From Obelidium mucronatum (lineage: Eukaryota; Chytridiomycota; Chytridiomycetes; Chytridiales; Chytriomycetaceae): a DNA stretch of 64,000 nt. Within the stretch, counting starts at the first letter, position 1. Each line of letters begins with the position of its first letter. The position numbers and the translations under genes are program-made. The stretch spans positions 62,001 through 126,000 of the forward strand of contig JAIVFH010000066.1 of NCBI GenBank assembly GCA_025765595.1, read 5' to 3'. A model generated the notes under the pieces. The model saw nothing but the letters and a program-made list of their open reading frames with translations, did not search any database and had not been told where the DNA came from. Shown in pieces: positions 20,106-32,300 of the stretch.

Positions 20106-21803
20106 TTACATTAAACCAAAGCTTGCCATAGTAGAGCTGGGAAAAGAAATATTGATGAGAAAAGGAAAGGAAAAAAAAAAAAAAAAAAAAAAAAGAAAGA
20201 TGCAAAAAGTTAAAGCGATAAAAAACGAACCTCAATATAATCTCATTCACCATTGCCAAAACATCTTTGATTTGGTTTGTGTCAGTGGCCCAAGTATAAT
20301 GCACATAGATTGAGCGATCCTTGTTCTTGTTTGCCGCTAGAAACTTTTTGGAAAAGAATCGGGATCCGTTTTCGTAATTGTTTGAATCTTTTGTTTTTGG
20401 GAGTTTGCATCAGGAACATACAGGAAAAGGAGGCCCCCCCCCCCCCCCCCTTACCTTTATATTCAGGGAAATAGTTCGCGATGGGGACACTCTCGAGTTT
20501 TGCTTTAAATAGGTCTATTTTGTTCATGAATAGAATGATTGATGTGGTTTTGAATGAATCCTTGTTGCAGATTGAGTTGAAAACAGTGAGAGACTCGATA
20601 ACTGCGTAAATGAAAGGAATAGATTAATATCTTCGTCATGCAAGTATTTCTTTTAAATCCATTTCCATTTCAACTTACTTCGATTTGTGGCGTCGTCCTC
20701 CGAGCATTTTTGGTCATATGCGCTTATCGCAACCAAAAAAATGATTGCTCGAACATCATCAAAATAGGCCGTCCAGGCTTTCCGGTACATTCTTTGACCA
20801 CCCACATCAAACACCCGGAATACAAGCTTATCAATCGTAAATCGCGTCTCTGTCACTGTTGACGTCAGAATTCGCATGTTTAGAATATCCTGATCGTTTG
20901 GAATGTATGAAGATTTCGATATTCTGTCGATTTCGTTTAAAAAACTAAGGAGGATAGGATTGAGAGAAGGGAGAAAGGGGTTTCATATCATCAGTATTTT
21001 TTTGTTTCGTATGTTCCTATAGGTGGGCATTTTTTTTTTTCCATTTCAAGTATGCTAGTACTCAACTATGAACAGGAATCAAGAAGGTGGTATTCACTTC
21101 CTCGTGAAAAGCAATACTGAATCCCGGAGTCATTCCATATTGATTTGATGGATGCAACAAGTGTTGAAGGCAGTGTATTGTCTGATTCCGATAGATTCAA
21201 GTGCCAGTCCGAGTTGTTGAACTCCTCAACGAAATTCGGAGTTGTTCCAGTTTCAAGGGTAGCCCTGTATTCAATAATTGCCGCTTTTGATATCGGATCG
21301 CTAATATCTATTTTCGACTTTGGTTGTATGACGGATGTTGTGGGGTCGTCAGGTAGCAGTTGGTCAGTTTGTGGCACTTGTAAAGTTTTGGCTTTTTCAA
21401 TGTCGACATTGGCAGGAATAAATCCATATGGAATTTGAAGGGTGTTCATGGCGGTCATGAGGATTTTCGTGTAGTTTATGATTTGAAGGAGGATTGTACA
21501 TCTGAACGCTCGAAGCTCTTCTTGGGAAAATCCATTGCCGTAGATTAGCTTAAACTGTTTCAGAATCGTTGATTTTCCAGTTTCTCCAGCTCCTAATGTA
21601 GCAGGAGGAACGATATGAAAGAAACGCGTCAGATTTACTTGAAACCTGTGAGGGGTTGTTCAGATGTTGACAAAGAACAAACCAAGGAGTAGTAGCTTTG
21701 CTTCCTTCTTTTGCTTTTCTTTCTCGATTTCTCGATCAATTTCTTTGCTTGTTTTTGATGCTTCTACTTCCTCAGGTACGGCAGCGCTTGCGGCGCAACC
21801 CAT
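20106..21803 (-). CDS. heterotrimeric G protein alpha subunit 2
   Basis: ATG at 21803 (MGCAASAAVPEEVEAS): Gly-2 and Ser-6 fit N-myristoylation and Cys-3 palmitoylation, so membrane attachment is likely. P-loop GAGETGKST across a splice site, FKLIYGNGFS, YHLLDSCS, switch I MRILTSTVTE, switch II DVGGQRMYRKAW, NKIDLF, HYTWATDT (Trp for the usual Cys). The C-terminal exon, found after a TTTCCCAG acceptor, gives EIILSSTMASFGLM and a stop at 20106. That short C-terminal peptide is the receptor-contact end of G-alpha. An intron at about 20437-20450 contains a pure C run of about 14 on the plus strand. Same strand and organisation as the flanking G-alpha genes. Confidence 0.92.
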
Positions 21804-21985
21804 TTGTTATTTTCTGTATTTATAGGTTTTTTTGTAGGTTCAACTGTAAACACCATTTTTCATTCAAAAAAGGACAAGAAAAGTGTGTCAGGAAGAAAGA
21901 AAGAATTTTTTGTGATACTGTCATTTATTTTACTTTGGTTTTGTTTTTCGAGAAGGCGAAAAGTCCCCACTTCTTCTCCTTTTCT

Positions 21986-23752
21986 TTATAATCCGGATTG
22001 ATCCAAGTTTGAACTGTAAAAAAAAAAAATAAGAAGAGAAAAGCAGATTAGAAGTCAAAGAGAAAAAAAAAAACAGAAACAAATAATTTTACCTTAGAAT
22101 GATATGATTAACAGTTGCCAGAACTTTTGTTATTTGTTTTGTATCAGTTGCCCATGTAAAATGAATGTACATTTTCTTTTCTGGGTACTTGTTCAAGTTG
22201 ACAAACTGCCGTGAAAAGAACTCGGAGGCATTTTCAAATGTATTTGCACCTGAATGAACGTATATGCGGAATAGAAAAAACTTGTTAACTTGTGGTTTTT
22301 GAAAGGGATCACCACGAAAAAGTGATAAACCTGTAAAATTTGGGAAGAACTCCTGGATGGGACTTGTTTCCAGCTTGCTTTTGAATAAATCGATTTTGTT
22401 CATAAACACAAGCATTGACGTTTTCCTGAAAGCGGCGTGATTGCAAATTGAAGAGAATAGCGTCATTGATTCCACCACTAATTATGGATTGAGTTATACA
22501 AATTCGAAAAAAAATACGCGAAGTTAAAAAAAAATACTTCTGTTGGTGGAGCCATCTTCAAAACAAACTTGGTCATATGAGCTTATTGCCACCAAGAAGA
22601 TGATGGCTTGGACATTGTCAAAGTATGGAACCCATTTTTTCCGCTCGCTTCGTTGACCACCCAAATCATATACTACAAACTGAACATCCTGAACTAGGAA
22701 CTTAATTTCCGCGACTTTCGTCGTTAGTATACGTGCTGCCAAAATATCTTGATCTGTTGGCTCAAATTCCGCGGCACATATCCGTTGCAAATCTCCCATA
22801 AAACTAGAAGCAGTGAATGACACAGCAGTAATGATTTCATATCATCAGAAAAGGAAAGGAGACAATAATACGAAGAATAAAAGGTACTCACTATCCACAA
22901 GAATCCAACAACTGAAACTCATTGGATCGACTATAACAGTATTGTATTCCCGAGTCCTTCCACGTCTTTGTCACAGCATCCAACACCTCTAAGGGCATGC
23001 CATTCTCTGTCCCCCCAAAACAGAAAGATATATCACATGATTCCACAAAATGTGCATAGTGGGGGATTTTTGATTCCGGACCCAGCTTCCCAAACTGCGC
23101 GGCAGCAGCATGAGCTATATAATCGAGTTTGATATGAGAATCCCCTCCGCCATGTGACCGGACTCCACCATCCATGCTCAAACACTGATCGCCATCCATA
23201 TGTATCATCGAAGTAGATTGGTTCTCCAGTTTCTCAGGCTTCGGAATAGACGACGGAACGAATCCAAAAGGGATTTTGAGGGTGGTCATTGCTTTGACCA
23301 GAGTCTTTGCACAGGTAATCACATTGAGTATAATCGCGGATCTAAAAGTCCGCCGTTCGTCTTCTGAGAATCCGATACCGTGGATGAGTTTGAGTTGTTT
23401 TAGGATTGTTGATTTGCCGGTTTCTCCAGTCCCTGAAAGTGTGTATTTTAGTATTTTTGTTAGTTGTTCCTGACGGGGTTGGAACACAGTGAGATATATC
23501 TCTCCAAACAAGTAGAAAAACACGCGTTTTTCACATAGAAATATATATAACGCCATAGACGGTGCGAGACCGGGGCGACAGGAGTGGTTGGTGGGGTTTT
23601 CTAAAGGAGGAGAGGTAGGATCTCCTACCTAGCAGTAAAAGTTTCACTGCGGTGCTTGATATTTCCTGCTCCGCTTTTAGCCTTTTATCTATTTCTTTGC
23701 TGACGGCTATGGCTGCCCGATCTTCGCTTGGAGCTGAGGAACAGTTTCCCAT
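21986..23752 (-). CDS. heterotrimeric G protein alpha subunit 3
   Basis: ATG at 23752 (MGNCSSAPSED) with myristoylation and palmitoylation signals. P-loop GTGETGKST across a splice site, LKLIHGIGFSEDERR, FQLLDSCGY, switch I ARILTTKVAE, switch II DLGGQRSERKKW (Leu for the usual Val), NKIDLF, HFTWATDT. The C-terminal exon after a TTTTACAG acceptor gives HIILSSNLDQSGL and a stop at 21986. The switch I block (TTKVAE) departs from the canonical TTG-x-x-E, so GTP hydrolysis or effector contacts may differ (inference). Tandem with G-alpha 1 and 2 on the same strand; shared intron positions suggest local duplication. Confidence 0.9.
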
Positions 23753-23956
23753 GGTAGGAATACAGAGACGAAAGATTTACAACAATAATATTAAATAAAG
23801 AACAGGAAGATGCCAGCAGCCTGCCAGGAAAGATAATAACTACAAAAAAAGGAAAGGATTGAAGTTACTGGGTTGTAAATTCAATTCTGCAACACAGTGC
23901 CTCTTATCGAACACCAACATTCATTTCCAAATGCTCGCCCTTTGCTTTATTTAAAT

Positions 23957-25930
23957 TCACGGCTTGTAAAGTGAAACCAGGCGGTTTTCGCCTGCTACAG
24001 CAATAATATTCGAGAACGGATGGTGTGTAACACTAATGATTTCACTGTCACATGCCTTGATACAAATTGATGTAAATTATCAGTTTCCTTCATTTTAGCA
24101 ATTAAAATAATGGCAGAAACCTTGATTGAGCTTTGTGGATAAATGCTATCGCCCTCGACATTAAACCACTGCATCATACTGTCTTCCGTCACAGTATAGA
24201 TGAATTCTCCCTTTGAACTAACACATGCTCCAACAATCTCTTGTACTGGAGCATCTCCCAGACCTTTTCCAATCCGAAAGTACTTCACAACTGCGCCTTT
24301 CAAGTTAAGGATATAAACGAACGCGCTCTTATTACAGACTAGGAAGTTTTCGCCATTGTTTGGCATTTGGACAAGCTTTGTAACCGTAGCGCTATGAACC
24401 CCTGAAGTGACTGCTTGACCTTCATGTAGCGTGATTGTGGACAGACAGTCTGCTGTTTTGGCATCCCAAATCTATATATATTACATTGTTGTTGTTGAGG
24501 AAAAAAAAGAATACAAGATATAAAAACCTTGACGGTTCCATCACTGCTTGCAGTGACAACTCGGAATCCATCCATTGAAAACAGAGCATCGTTGACAAAC
24601 GAAACATGGCCTCGAAACTCTTTAAGCATCTTTCCCGATTTAATACCGTGTAATCTGAAAAGCGATAACCAAAAAATCAATTAATCCCGGGTCAAGGAAA
24701 GAAAAAATCAATACCGAGCAGTTTGGTCAAAGCTGGAGCTCAGAACTTGAGAACCGTCTCGATTGAACACAACAGATGTGACTCCTTGGTTATGCGCAGT
24801 CGGGAACCTCCGCACACATTGCCCCGACGAAACTTTCCATACTTTAATAAACCCATCCTGAGCCCCTGAAGCAAGGAATTCGCTGTCCTTGCTGAAGGCA
24901 AGACAAAGTACAGCAGAATCCATCATCATAAAATTCTCTTCCACTTGGTATTTCAAGTCTTTTCGTAACTTTCCTGTCAAATAACTCCACACTTCAATGA
25001 TACCGTCAACGGCACCAGTCACCATCCATTGCCCGTCTCCACTGAACGCGACACATTCAGCATGTGCCTTTTTCGGGAATTTGATAGTTTGGTATAACTG
25101 AGTTGCCGGCATGTCTTCTTCCACTTTTGCCTGGGGAATAACGCCACGAAAGAGGTCAAATGCAGGGATATCATCTTCTGGAATCAGACCGTGAGCTTTT
25201 TGGTATTTGATCGATTGGCCGAGAAGAGTGAGCAGTCGGGATGGAGGGGCTACAGAAACCTATTGAAGCATGAATAAATAGCATTCAAATAAGCTCTAGA
25301 GTTTTGTAAAATGAAGGATATTCAAACCTCGCTTGCAAGTGATTGTGCAATGACAGCACGTCTCTTTTCCTTTGAGGATTTGTTGGGGTAAGCGTCTTTT
25401 GGGTCAAACGAATGGCGGGACAGAAGCTGCTCCAGCTTCAAATATCTCTCTGGAAACAAGTCGCGTAGAAGCTGTAGATTTGAAATCGATTTGCGTGTAT
25501 CAGACTTAAAGCAACAAAAGAAAGTGTGGGATCAAACCTGGAGCACTTCAGTCTGTCTCAAAAGGCTCCGAGCTGCTTGCAATTCCTTCATTTCAATCAA
25601 TTCAATGACTATATGTTCGTATAGATCCAATAACTTTTTCTGAGGAACTGTAAGATTGCTTATTGTTTTGAGCACCGAGTCCCAATGGCCCTGAGTGATA
25701 TCAAGGGCGAAGCCATCAAGAGAATCGACCGCATTAAGAGCAATCGAGGACTCTTCCTTGGTAGTTGTTGTAGTTGCGGTTGTAGTTGTTGTTGTTTCAA
25801 AACGAGTAGTTTCTAGTCAACTCTGCTGTGTCACCCAGCATACCTGAAGCACAGCCAACGTCCGAAGTAGATTGTTTTCTTTCAGAAACTGTTCAATTAA
25901 CCGAATCACGTCCCCGCTTTCCACTTCCAT
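23957..25930 (-). CDS. SMU1: WD40-repeat spliceosomal protein SMU1
   Basis: SMU1 acts with RED/IK in activation of the spliceosomal B complex. ATG at 25930 starts [20 protein letters not shown], a LisH/CTLH N-terminus nearly as in animal SMU1. The CTLH part continues through [24 protein letters not shown] across several introns. The WD40 propeller starts near 25.1 kb: [80 protein letters not shown], then [11 protein letters not shown]. It ends [15 protein letters not shown] before TGA at 23957. Colinear similarity to the known family over its whole length makes the call strong. An intron near 25.8 kb is (TTG)n-rich. The gene diverges from the proteasome gene 315 bp away. Confidence 0.94.
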
Positions 25931-26245
25931 TTCTTGTTGATTTTGTTAACAGAGAAATATGATAAATAGTGATAAATAGTGATAAATAGAAAAACAGATG
26001 CGGCCTTATGCATGTCGAATACAATCGAAAACATGGGCAATGTGAAGTTTTGGCAGGTTTGCAAACGCTCATCGTTTAAAAACAGTCGACGTTAGGTCCC
26101 GCTCTGTTTACGGGCATCGGATTCATAGAATGAACAAAAGTCTATTCTTTCTTCCATTTACATTTACATTACATTAGCACTTTTACTATTACTTTTAGGT
26201 ATAAGTGTTATTATTTATTATTTATATCAAATATTAATATTAAAA
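25931..26245. promoter_or_regulatory. divergent promoter region of SMU1 and PSMA3
   Basis: A 315-bp head-to-head intergenic region. It holds three tandem GTGATAAATA units at about 25965-25988 and a very AT-rich ATTATTTATTATTT segment before the proteasome ATG. No other coding frame. Confidence 0.5.
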
Positions 26246-27679
26246 ATGTCTTCAATCGGAACGGGTGTATGTCCCAGCTTAGCATCAACGCCTGGCCTCA
26301 GACTAACAATGCATCTAGTACGATCTATCAGCATCCACTTACTCACCGGACGGTCGCATCTTCCAGGTTGAATACGCTCTCAAGGCCGTCGACAACTCTG
26401 GGTATTTTAGACTATTTTCCGTTCTATTCCGTCTGTTCTTTCCTCTCCAATTTGTATTTGTCTCAATCCAACGGGTATTTGTGCGTGTGGAGTGTCTGCG
26501 GCCGGCGCAGTGCGTTGCAGTCGTGGTGGTGAAGTTGGATTGCATGGGACGCGTTCACTCTCGAAAAAAAACCACCACCATCCACCGCAGCAGCAACAAA
26601 TGCCACCACTTGCAAGCGGCATTCATGGACGTTACTGTTATTTGAAAATGACAATCTGTCGAGAAAGCCTCTTGTGTTGTCTTAATCAATGTGTCCCCTA
26701 ACGAAAAACCCACCCTGATTCAAAACTAAACACAAAAAAATTACAGAACAGCAATTGGTATTCGTGCTAAGGATGGTGTCGTTCTTGCTGTTGAGAAACT
26801 CGTTTCCTCCAAACTCCTGGTTCCTGGCTCTAACAAGCGTATTGGAACTGCCGATACTCACATTGGAGTTGTACGTAGAAACATGCTGAGTCTCATGGCC
26901 AAATTTTAACTCATTGTATGGATTTGCAAAAAAAAGGCCACTGCTGGACTCCTCGCAGATACTCGCCACATCGTGAACAGAACCCGCGAAGAGGCGCAAC
27001 AGTACCGTGATTTCTACAAGAGTGCCGTCCCAGGAAAAGTGATTGCAGAGCGAGTTGCCGGATACGTTCAGGCATACACTCTGTATTCTTCTGTTCGTCC
27101 CTTTGGTGTGAGCACCATTCTTGCCACAATGGATAAGACTGGGCCTGGATTATATGTCGTGGAGCCATCTGGAGTTCATCATGTATGTAAATTCATCTTT
27201 ATCGTTGTTCCATGTCACACTGCCCGAATTTTTCCGTTTGATTGCATCTTTATTCACCAGTCCTTTTTGATTTGACCTTTAGGGTTACTTTGGAGCAGCC
27301 GTTGGAAAAGGTCGCTCTGTTGCCAAGACTGAGTTGGAAAAGCTTAAATTGACACAGCTCAGTGCACGCGACGCTGTTAAGGAAGCCGCAAGAATGTAAA
27401 GTGACTTAGTACATGTATATATACAAGTATCAATATCCCAATATTTTAAATCAGCATCTACGCTCTCCACGACGAGGTCAAAGACAAGGACTTTGAGCTT
27501 GAGTTGAGTTGGGTGTGCGAAGAAAGCGGTGGAAAGCATGAATTTGTTCCGAAGGATCTGTTTGACGAGGCAGAGGCCGCCGCCAAGGTGAGTCTTTTGC
27601 GGCGTTAGCTGTTAGGTTCTCACATTTATTTTCAATTGTTAACCAGGCTGCCTTGAATGCTGAAATGGACGAGGACTAA
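26246..27679 (+). CDS. PSMA3: 20S proteasome subunit alpha type-3
   Basis: Alpha-ring subunit of the 20S proteasome (PSMA3/yeast Pre10 class). The first exon is tiny (26246-26266, MSSIGTG); the second, 26319-26401, gives [20 protein letters not shown], the proteasome alpha signature. Exon 3 starts at 26747 ([17 protein letters not shown]). Later blocks: [65 protein letters not shown] and an acidic tail NAEMDED at 27679. The C-terminal acidic extension is characteristic of this subunit. Introns interrupt at about 26402-26746, 26871-26938, 27184-27282, 27399-27454 and 27590-27647. No anomalies. Confidence 0.95.
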
Positions 27680-27836
27680 ACACGAACTCCCTGGGATGCG
27701 TGGTGGTTAAAACCAGTATGATCCCCAAGTACATGTCTAAATAAAAAAGAACTGTTAATTTTGATTTGGTTGTTTTTGTCTTTATTATTATTGACACAGG
27801 ATTTCGCTTTTTCTCAAAATCAAAGTTTAACGCAAA

Positions 27837-28226
27837 ATGGCCCAACGCTTCCAACTCCCCGTCGAAGCCCTCTCTTCGATGGTCGTCATTGGAGTCCTCG
27901 GTGTTGCGACCACCTTCGGTCTTTCACAGTGGCAGAGCTTCCAGAACTGGGGCAAGGTATCGTTGATAGTCGATGGACACTGACACAGTCGCTGACTGCC
28001 TTCTGCCTGCAGCCCAAGCGATTCAGCGTCGATAAGTGGGACAGATACATGATGGAAAGAGACTCGAGACTGTCTGGAAACGTAAACCGTCAACGAGTGA
28101 GTGCTATTTTCATACTTGATGCGATGTGATCGGTTGATATCTCATTATTTATAGGATGATGCCGTAGCACCAGAATCTTTCAAGACGAACAGCGCATGGG
28201 TATTTGAAAGACCAACCCTGCCCTAA
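27837..28226 (+). CDS. NADH:ubiquinone oxidoreductase subunit NDUFA1 (MWFE type)
   Basis: Small accessory subunit of mitochondrial complex I. Exons 27837-27956, 28013-28096 and 28155-28226 join in frame. The product, about 91 aa, has one N-terminal membrane span (MVVIGVLGVATTFGL) and the family block DKWDRYMMERDSRLSGN, matching fungal NDUFA1 (WDRxMMERDRRLTG) and human (LMERDRRISG). The tail VAPESFKTNSAWVFE resembles the fungal APPGFE-type end. It follows the proteasome gene on the same strand after 158 bp. Confidence 0.85.
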
Positions 28227-28500
28227 AATGATTGTTGTTAAGTCCAATGTGGAATAAAACAAAAATACTTGGCTTTTTCAATATCGTGCCCCAGTGTCAA
28301 GAGTACAACTGTGCTACCTTTGTTGACTGAGCTGTTATATTAAATAGTAATTAACTTGCAAGAGTTTTTTATTTCGCGTTGTGAACAACAGTGTTGTGGC
28401 TTAGGCTGGATGAGAGCGCATAAAGTGACAAAAACTAGCAACAGTCGCATAAGAGGCGTCAGGAGGGCTGGAATAGCTGTCTGTTTGAGGCTTTGAATGG
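28227..28500. other. intergenic, nothing seen
   Basis: Short AT-rich 3' flank of NDUFA1 leading into the accessory zone. No gene recognised. Confidence 0.6.
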
Positions 28501-28907
28501 GAGGTTTTAGCACTGCTAGAGGCAGTGGGCGCCAGGAATGACTCCAGTTACAGGAGACACTACTTCAGGGAACCAGGTGAGTTCCTATTTCCAATAACGT
28601 TTGGTCATTGGATGTTCCTCTTAATTCCAATAATGTTTGGTTATTGGATGTTCCTCTTAACTCCAATAATGTTTGGTTATTGGAATTTTTCCAATAATTA
28701 TTGGTTATTGGAATTTTTTGGTTGTTGCATTTTACTTTTGCTATAATTTAAAGTTTTTGTTCTAATTTTCAATGCAGCTGGATTCTACGTCTCTGTCTTC
28801 TATCAAGAGAAACCACTGCCTGCGGCATTTCTGTGGAGTCCTGAATGAAACTGATGGGATCTTTTGCAAGCAAACACCTGCTGCTGGTTTTCTTGTGGCA
28901 AGCATTT
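28501..28907 (+). pseudogene. decayed fragment related to the gene at 60724-61778
   Basis: Exon up to 28576 (SSYRRHYFREP), intron 28577-28777, then FYVSVFYQEKPLPAAFLW. After a one-base frameshift it continues VLNETDGIFCKQTPAAGFLV and AS. The gene at 61778-60724 reads SSYGRQYFTDP, intron at the same place, then VPAAFLFPCEVLNQTDGIF and NFLVASV. Order, intron position and sequence correspond. The fragment ends where the chromovirus LTR begins. Both introns carry CCAATAAT hairpins. Confidence 0.65.
28577..28777 (+). repeat. intron with four tandem CCAATAA hairpin units
   Basis: Between the GTGAGT donor and TGCAG acceptor lie units such as CCAATAATGTTTGGTTATTGG (7-bp stem, 7-nt loop), three of them separated or followed by GGATGTTCCTCTTAA spacers, plus a perfect palindrome CCAATAATTATTGG at 28691-28704. 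Confidence 0.85.
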
Positions 28908-28909
28908 AA

Positions 28910-29342
28910 TTTTTGTATTTGTCATCTTTGATTTGTCATTTTATCAACTTTTTCAGTTTCATGTTTGTGATAATATTCTTGATTTCACATATTATTGTGC
29001 TATCACTCTTGTTATCACAGTTTCAGTTTGATTTTCAGTTTTCTTTCTGTTTTGAACTTTTATCATTTGTAATTCTAGAACTTGCATAAATAGCAAGGTT
29101 TCTGCCCTGAGTTTTAGTTCAGTTTCAACACATTCTGTGTTAGTTTTACAGTTTGTAACTCTTCAGTTCCGTCTCTCGTGATCTCAAGCCATTATTGGTC
29201 CCTTAGGAATGCCCTTAGGACTTCCATTAGGACTGTCCCTTAAGACTTCCCTTAGGACCCCTTAGGAGTTTCCCTAGGACTTCTCTTAGGACGCTTAGGA
29301 GTTTCCTTAAAAGAATCCTTAAGTCTTTTATTGACTATCTGG
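28910..29342 (+). repeat. 5' LTR (truncated) of the chromovirus
   Basis: Homologous to 34253-34651 from TTTGTCATC to CTTTTATTGACTATCTGG, including CTTGCATAAATAGCAAGG, a plausible TATA region. It contains an expanded degenerate array of CCCTTAGGACTT-like units at 29200-29310, absent from the 3' LTR. Confidence 0.88.
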
Positions 29343-29363
29343 TATTGAAACTGAAATACAATA

Positions 29364-32300
29364 ATGGCTGATACTCCTCCTGCTACCGCTTCTCGGAAAT
29401 CTGTTGGTTCTCAGCCGCTGGTCCTTCAGACCCCGCAGCTGACCAATCTTTGCTTTCTTGTCGCTCGAAAGCTCCAAATGTTATTTCTCTCAATAACAAT
29501 TTTGATGAAGATGATAAATCTAAACCAACAATGTCCTGGATGGGATTGATGAGGCCAGTCGCTACATGGAAGCCAACACTGATAATGAATTTGATGTTGC
29601 CACATCCATGGATGCCTTCCCTACAGATCTCTTGGCTCTGTCTCGTCTTGTCCGCATTCAATCTAGTCGTCTTGATAAAGTCATTGAAGCCTTTGCTGCA
29701 TCATAAGGCCAAGCGCAAATTTCAACGTCAACGTTCAGTTAGCCCAGCTGGTAGTGCTTTGGACTGTGATTATCAGTCTGACTTGGGTTCCTGGCTCGAA
29801 TCCCCCAAGTCTGATAAAATTTCTCTTTGTGTTGCCAAACCTCCTGTTTTCAAGGGTCTTGCAACTGACGACTTTGACAACTTTATGCTCAAAGTTTACC
29901 TCAATTTTGACAACTCTGGACCCAAGGGTATTCTCTCTACCAAGTCCAAGATTGCTTTTGTGGTTTCCTACCTTGGCGGTAATGCTGCCAAGTGGTACAT
30001 CAACCACGTCGCCAAGCCTGAGCTCCAGTTCAAGAGCTTTCAGGAATTTGCTGATGTCTTTGCCGCCTTCTTCGGCGAAGATCCACGTGTCGCTGAAGCA
30101 ATTGCTAATGACAAGGCCAAGACCTTGACGCAAACTACTTCTTGTCAAGCCTACGCCCGCGATTTTCTCCGTTGGATTGCTGGTACTCAACACAACGATT
30201 ACACCAAGATGTTGATGTTCAAGCAAGGTCTCAAGCTTCACGTGATGAACTATATTGATGGTCTGGAACCTCAACCAACCAACCTCTCCATGCTCATGCG
30301 CAAGGCCATTGTCTTCGATGAGTGCGTGTTTGCTAACAACAAATGTTCTGGATCCTCCAAGGGTAACCAAGGTTCTGGTTCCAGCTCCCGTTCCAATAAC
30401 CCAGGTGCTGCTTCCAAGCCCTCTGGGTCTGTTGACGTTGCCGCTGCTGATGTCAAGTCTGGCAAGCCTACCCACGAGGAACGTCAACGCTGCAAGGATA
30501 AAGGTCTTTGCGCTTACTGTGGTCAAGACGGTTGCAAGGGTGCTTCTGACACCAAGGATTGCCCCCCTCTTGGTTGCAAAAAATGCTCGGAGCGCCCAGG
30601 GAAGGGGTGCTCAGGCGTAAATTCCCTGCCCAGTTTGGCGATGCAAACTGTCAACCTCTCCGTTCCCTCATCATCGGATTCCAAGATCGTGCTTCCATGT
30701 ACACTTGTTGTCGGGGAAAAATTTTCTTCTTCTTCATCTCCAAGCCTTACCAAGCCCTTTTCTTTGGGTGCCTTCGTGGATAGTGGGTGTTTGGCTTTCG
30801 GCCTTATTTCCTTAGATTTTGCATTAAGAAATAAAATACCTGTTATTCCTTCCTCCACCTTGTACAATGTTAATTTAGCAGATGGTTCGCGTTCTCGCTC
30901 CATTACTAAACAAACAGTACCTTTAATTTGTCGAATTGGTTCTCATACCGAAACGATGTCTCTTCTTGTTGCGGATATTTCATACCCGCTTATTTTAGGT
31001 CTTCCATGGCTTTGCCTTCACAACCCTCGCATTAATTGGCGTCACATGTTGGTCACATTCTCCAATGGGGCTTGCCTGTCAGCAGACCACGTGCCCCCTG
31101 AGGCTTTCACCGCCTTGCCTTATTCTCCTCCAGACGATCCAGCTGTCAAGGATCTGGAGGTTTCTACCGCTTCTGTTTCAATCCCGACGGAAAATCCGCC
31201 AGCGAGTTCTACACCGGACGTTGAGTTGCTTAATACCACTGCGTTTTTTGGCATTGCCAAGAAACACGGGCTTACTATCTTTGCCGCTCGAATGGATGTC
31301 ACTTCTTCTAAAGATGATGACACTCCCACCGTGTCAATTTCAGCTGTGATTAATACAAAGGACTATCAGGAGTCTGCTATCGATTCTGACGATAGAGGAG
31401 TGCCTTTACGCTACAAGCAGTACTCGGACGTGTTTGAACCCAAGTCTGAGACTCCTCGGCCGCTTCCACGTCATCGCCCTTACGACTTGCCTATCGAGAT
31501 TGTTAAGAATGAAGATGGAACTTCGGTAAAATTACCGCCGGCTGGGAAAATTTATCCACTGAGCCCAGCTGAAGAAAAAGTTCTCCAGGAATATCTTACT
31601 AATGCCTTGGCTAGAGGCTGGATATCTCCCTCTACCTCTCCAGTCACTGCCCCTTGCTTCTTTGTCAAGAAACCAAATGGTGGTTTCCACCTCTGTATTG
31701 ACTATCGTGCCGTAAACAACATTGTAGTCAAGAACAAGTTTCCACTACTGCTGTTCACAGATCTTGCGGGAAAATTATCCAAGGCTAAAATTTTCACTCA
31801 CTTGGATCTCCCGGACGCGTACCACTTACTAAGAATACGCTCTGGTGACGAATGGAAAACTGCATTTCGCTGCAAGTTTGGCCATTTCCAGTATAATGTG
31901 GTTAGTTTCAGTCTAACCAATGCTCCAGCTGCCTTCCAGTACTTCATGAATGACATTTTTTTGGACTTACTGGGCACGTTTGTCATCGTTTATTTGGATG
32001 ACAATCTAATCTTTTCCGAAGATGAAGAATTACACGAACGTCACGTCAAGGAAGTCTTGGAGCACTTGCAGAAACACAACTTGGTAGTTAATCCTGCCAA
32101 ATGCCCTTTCCATACCAGTTCTACGGAATTCCTGGGCCACATCTTCTCTGCCGATGGTGTCAAGATGGATCCTGCCAAGGTTGCTACCGTTTAGTTGGCC
32201 GGTACCTCAGTCTGTCAAGGACGTGCAAATTTTTCTTGGATTTGCAAATTTTTACCACCAATTTATTACCGGCTACTCTGACATTGTGCTACCGCTTACC

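Noticed and set aside
29735..30526. 263-codon minus-strand frame inside gag
   Set aside because: Antisense shadow of the retrotransposon gag frame, which has recognisable capsid and zinc-knuckle blocks.
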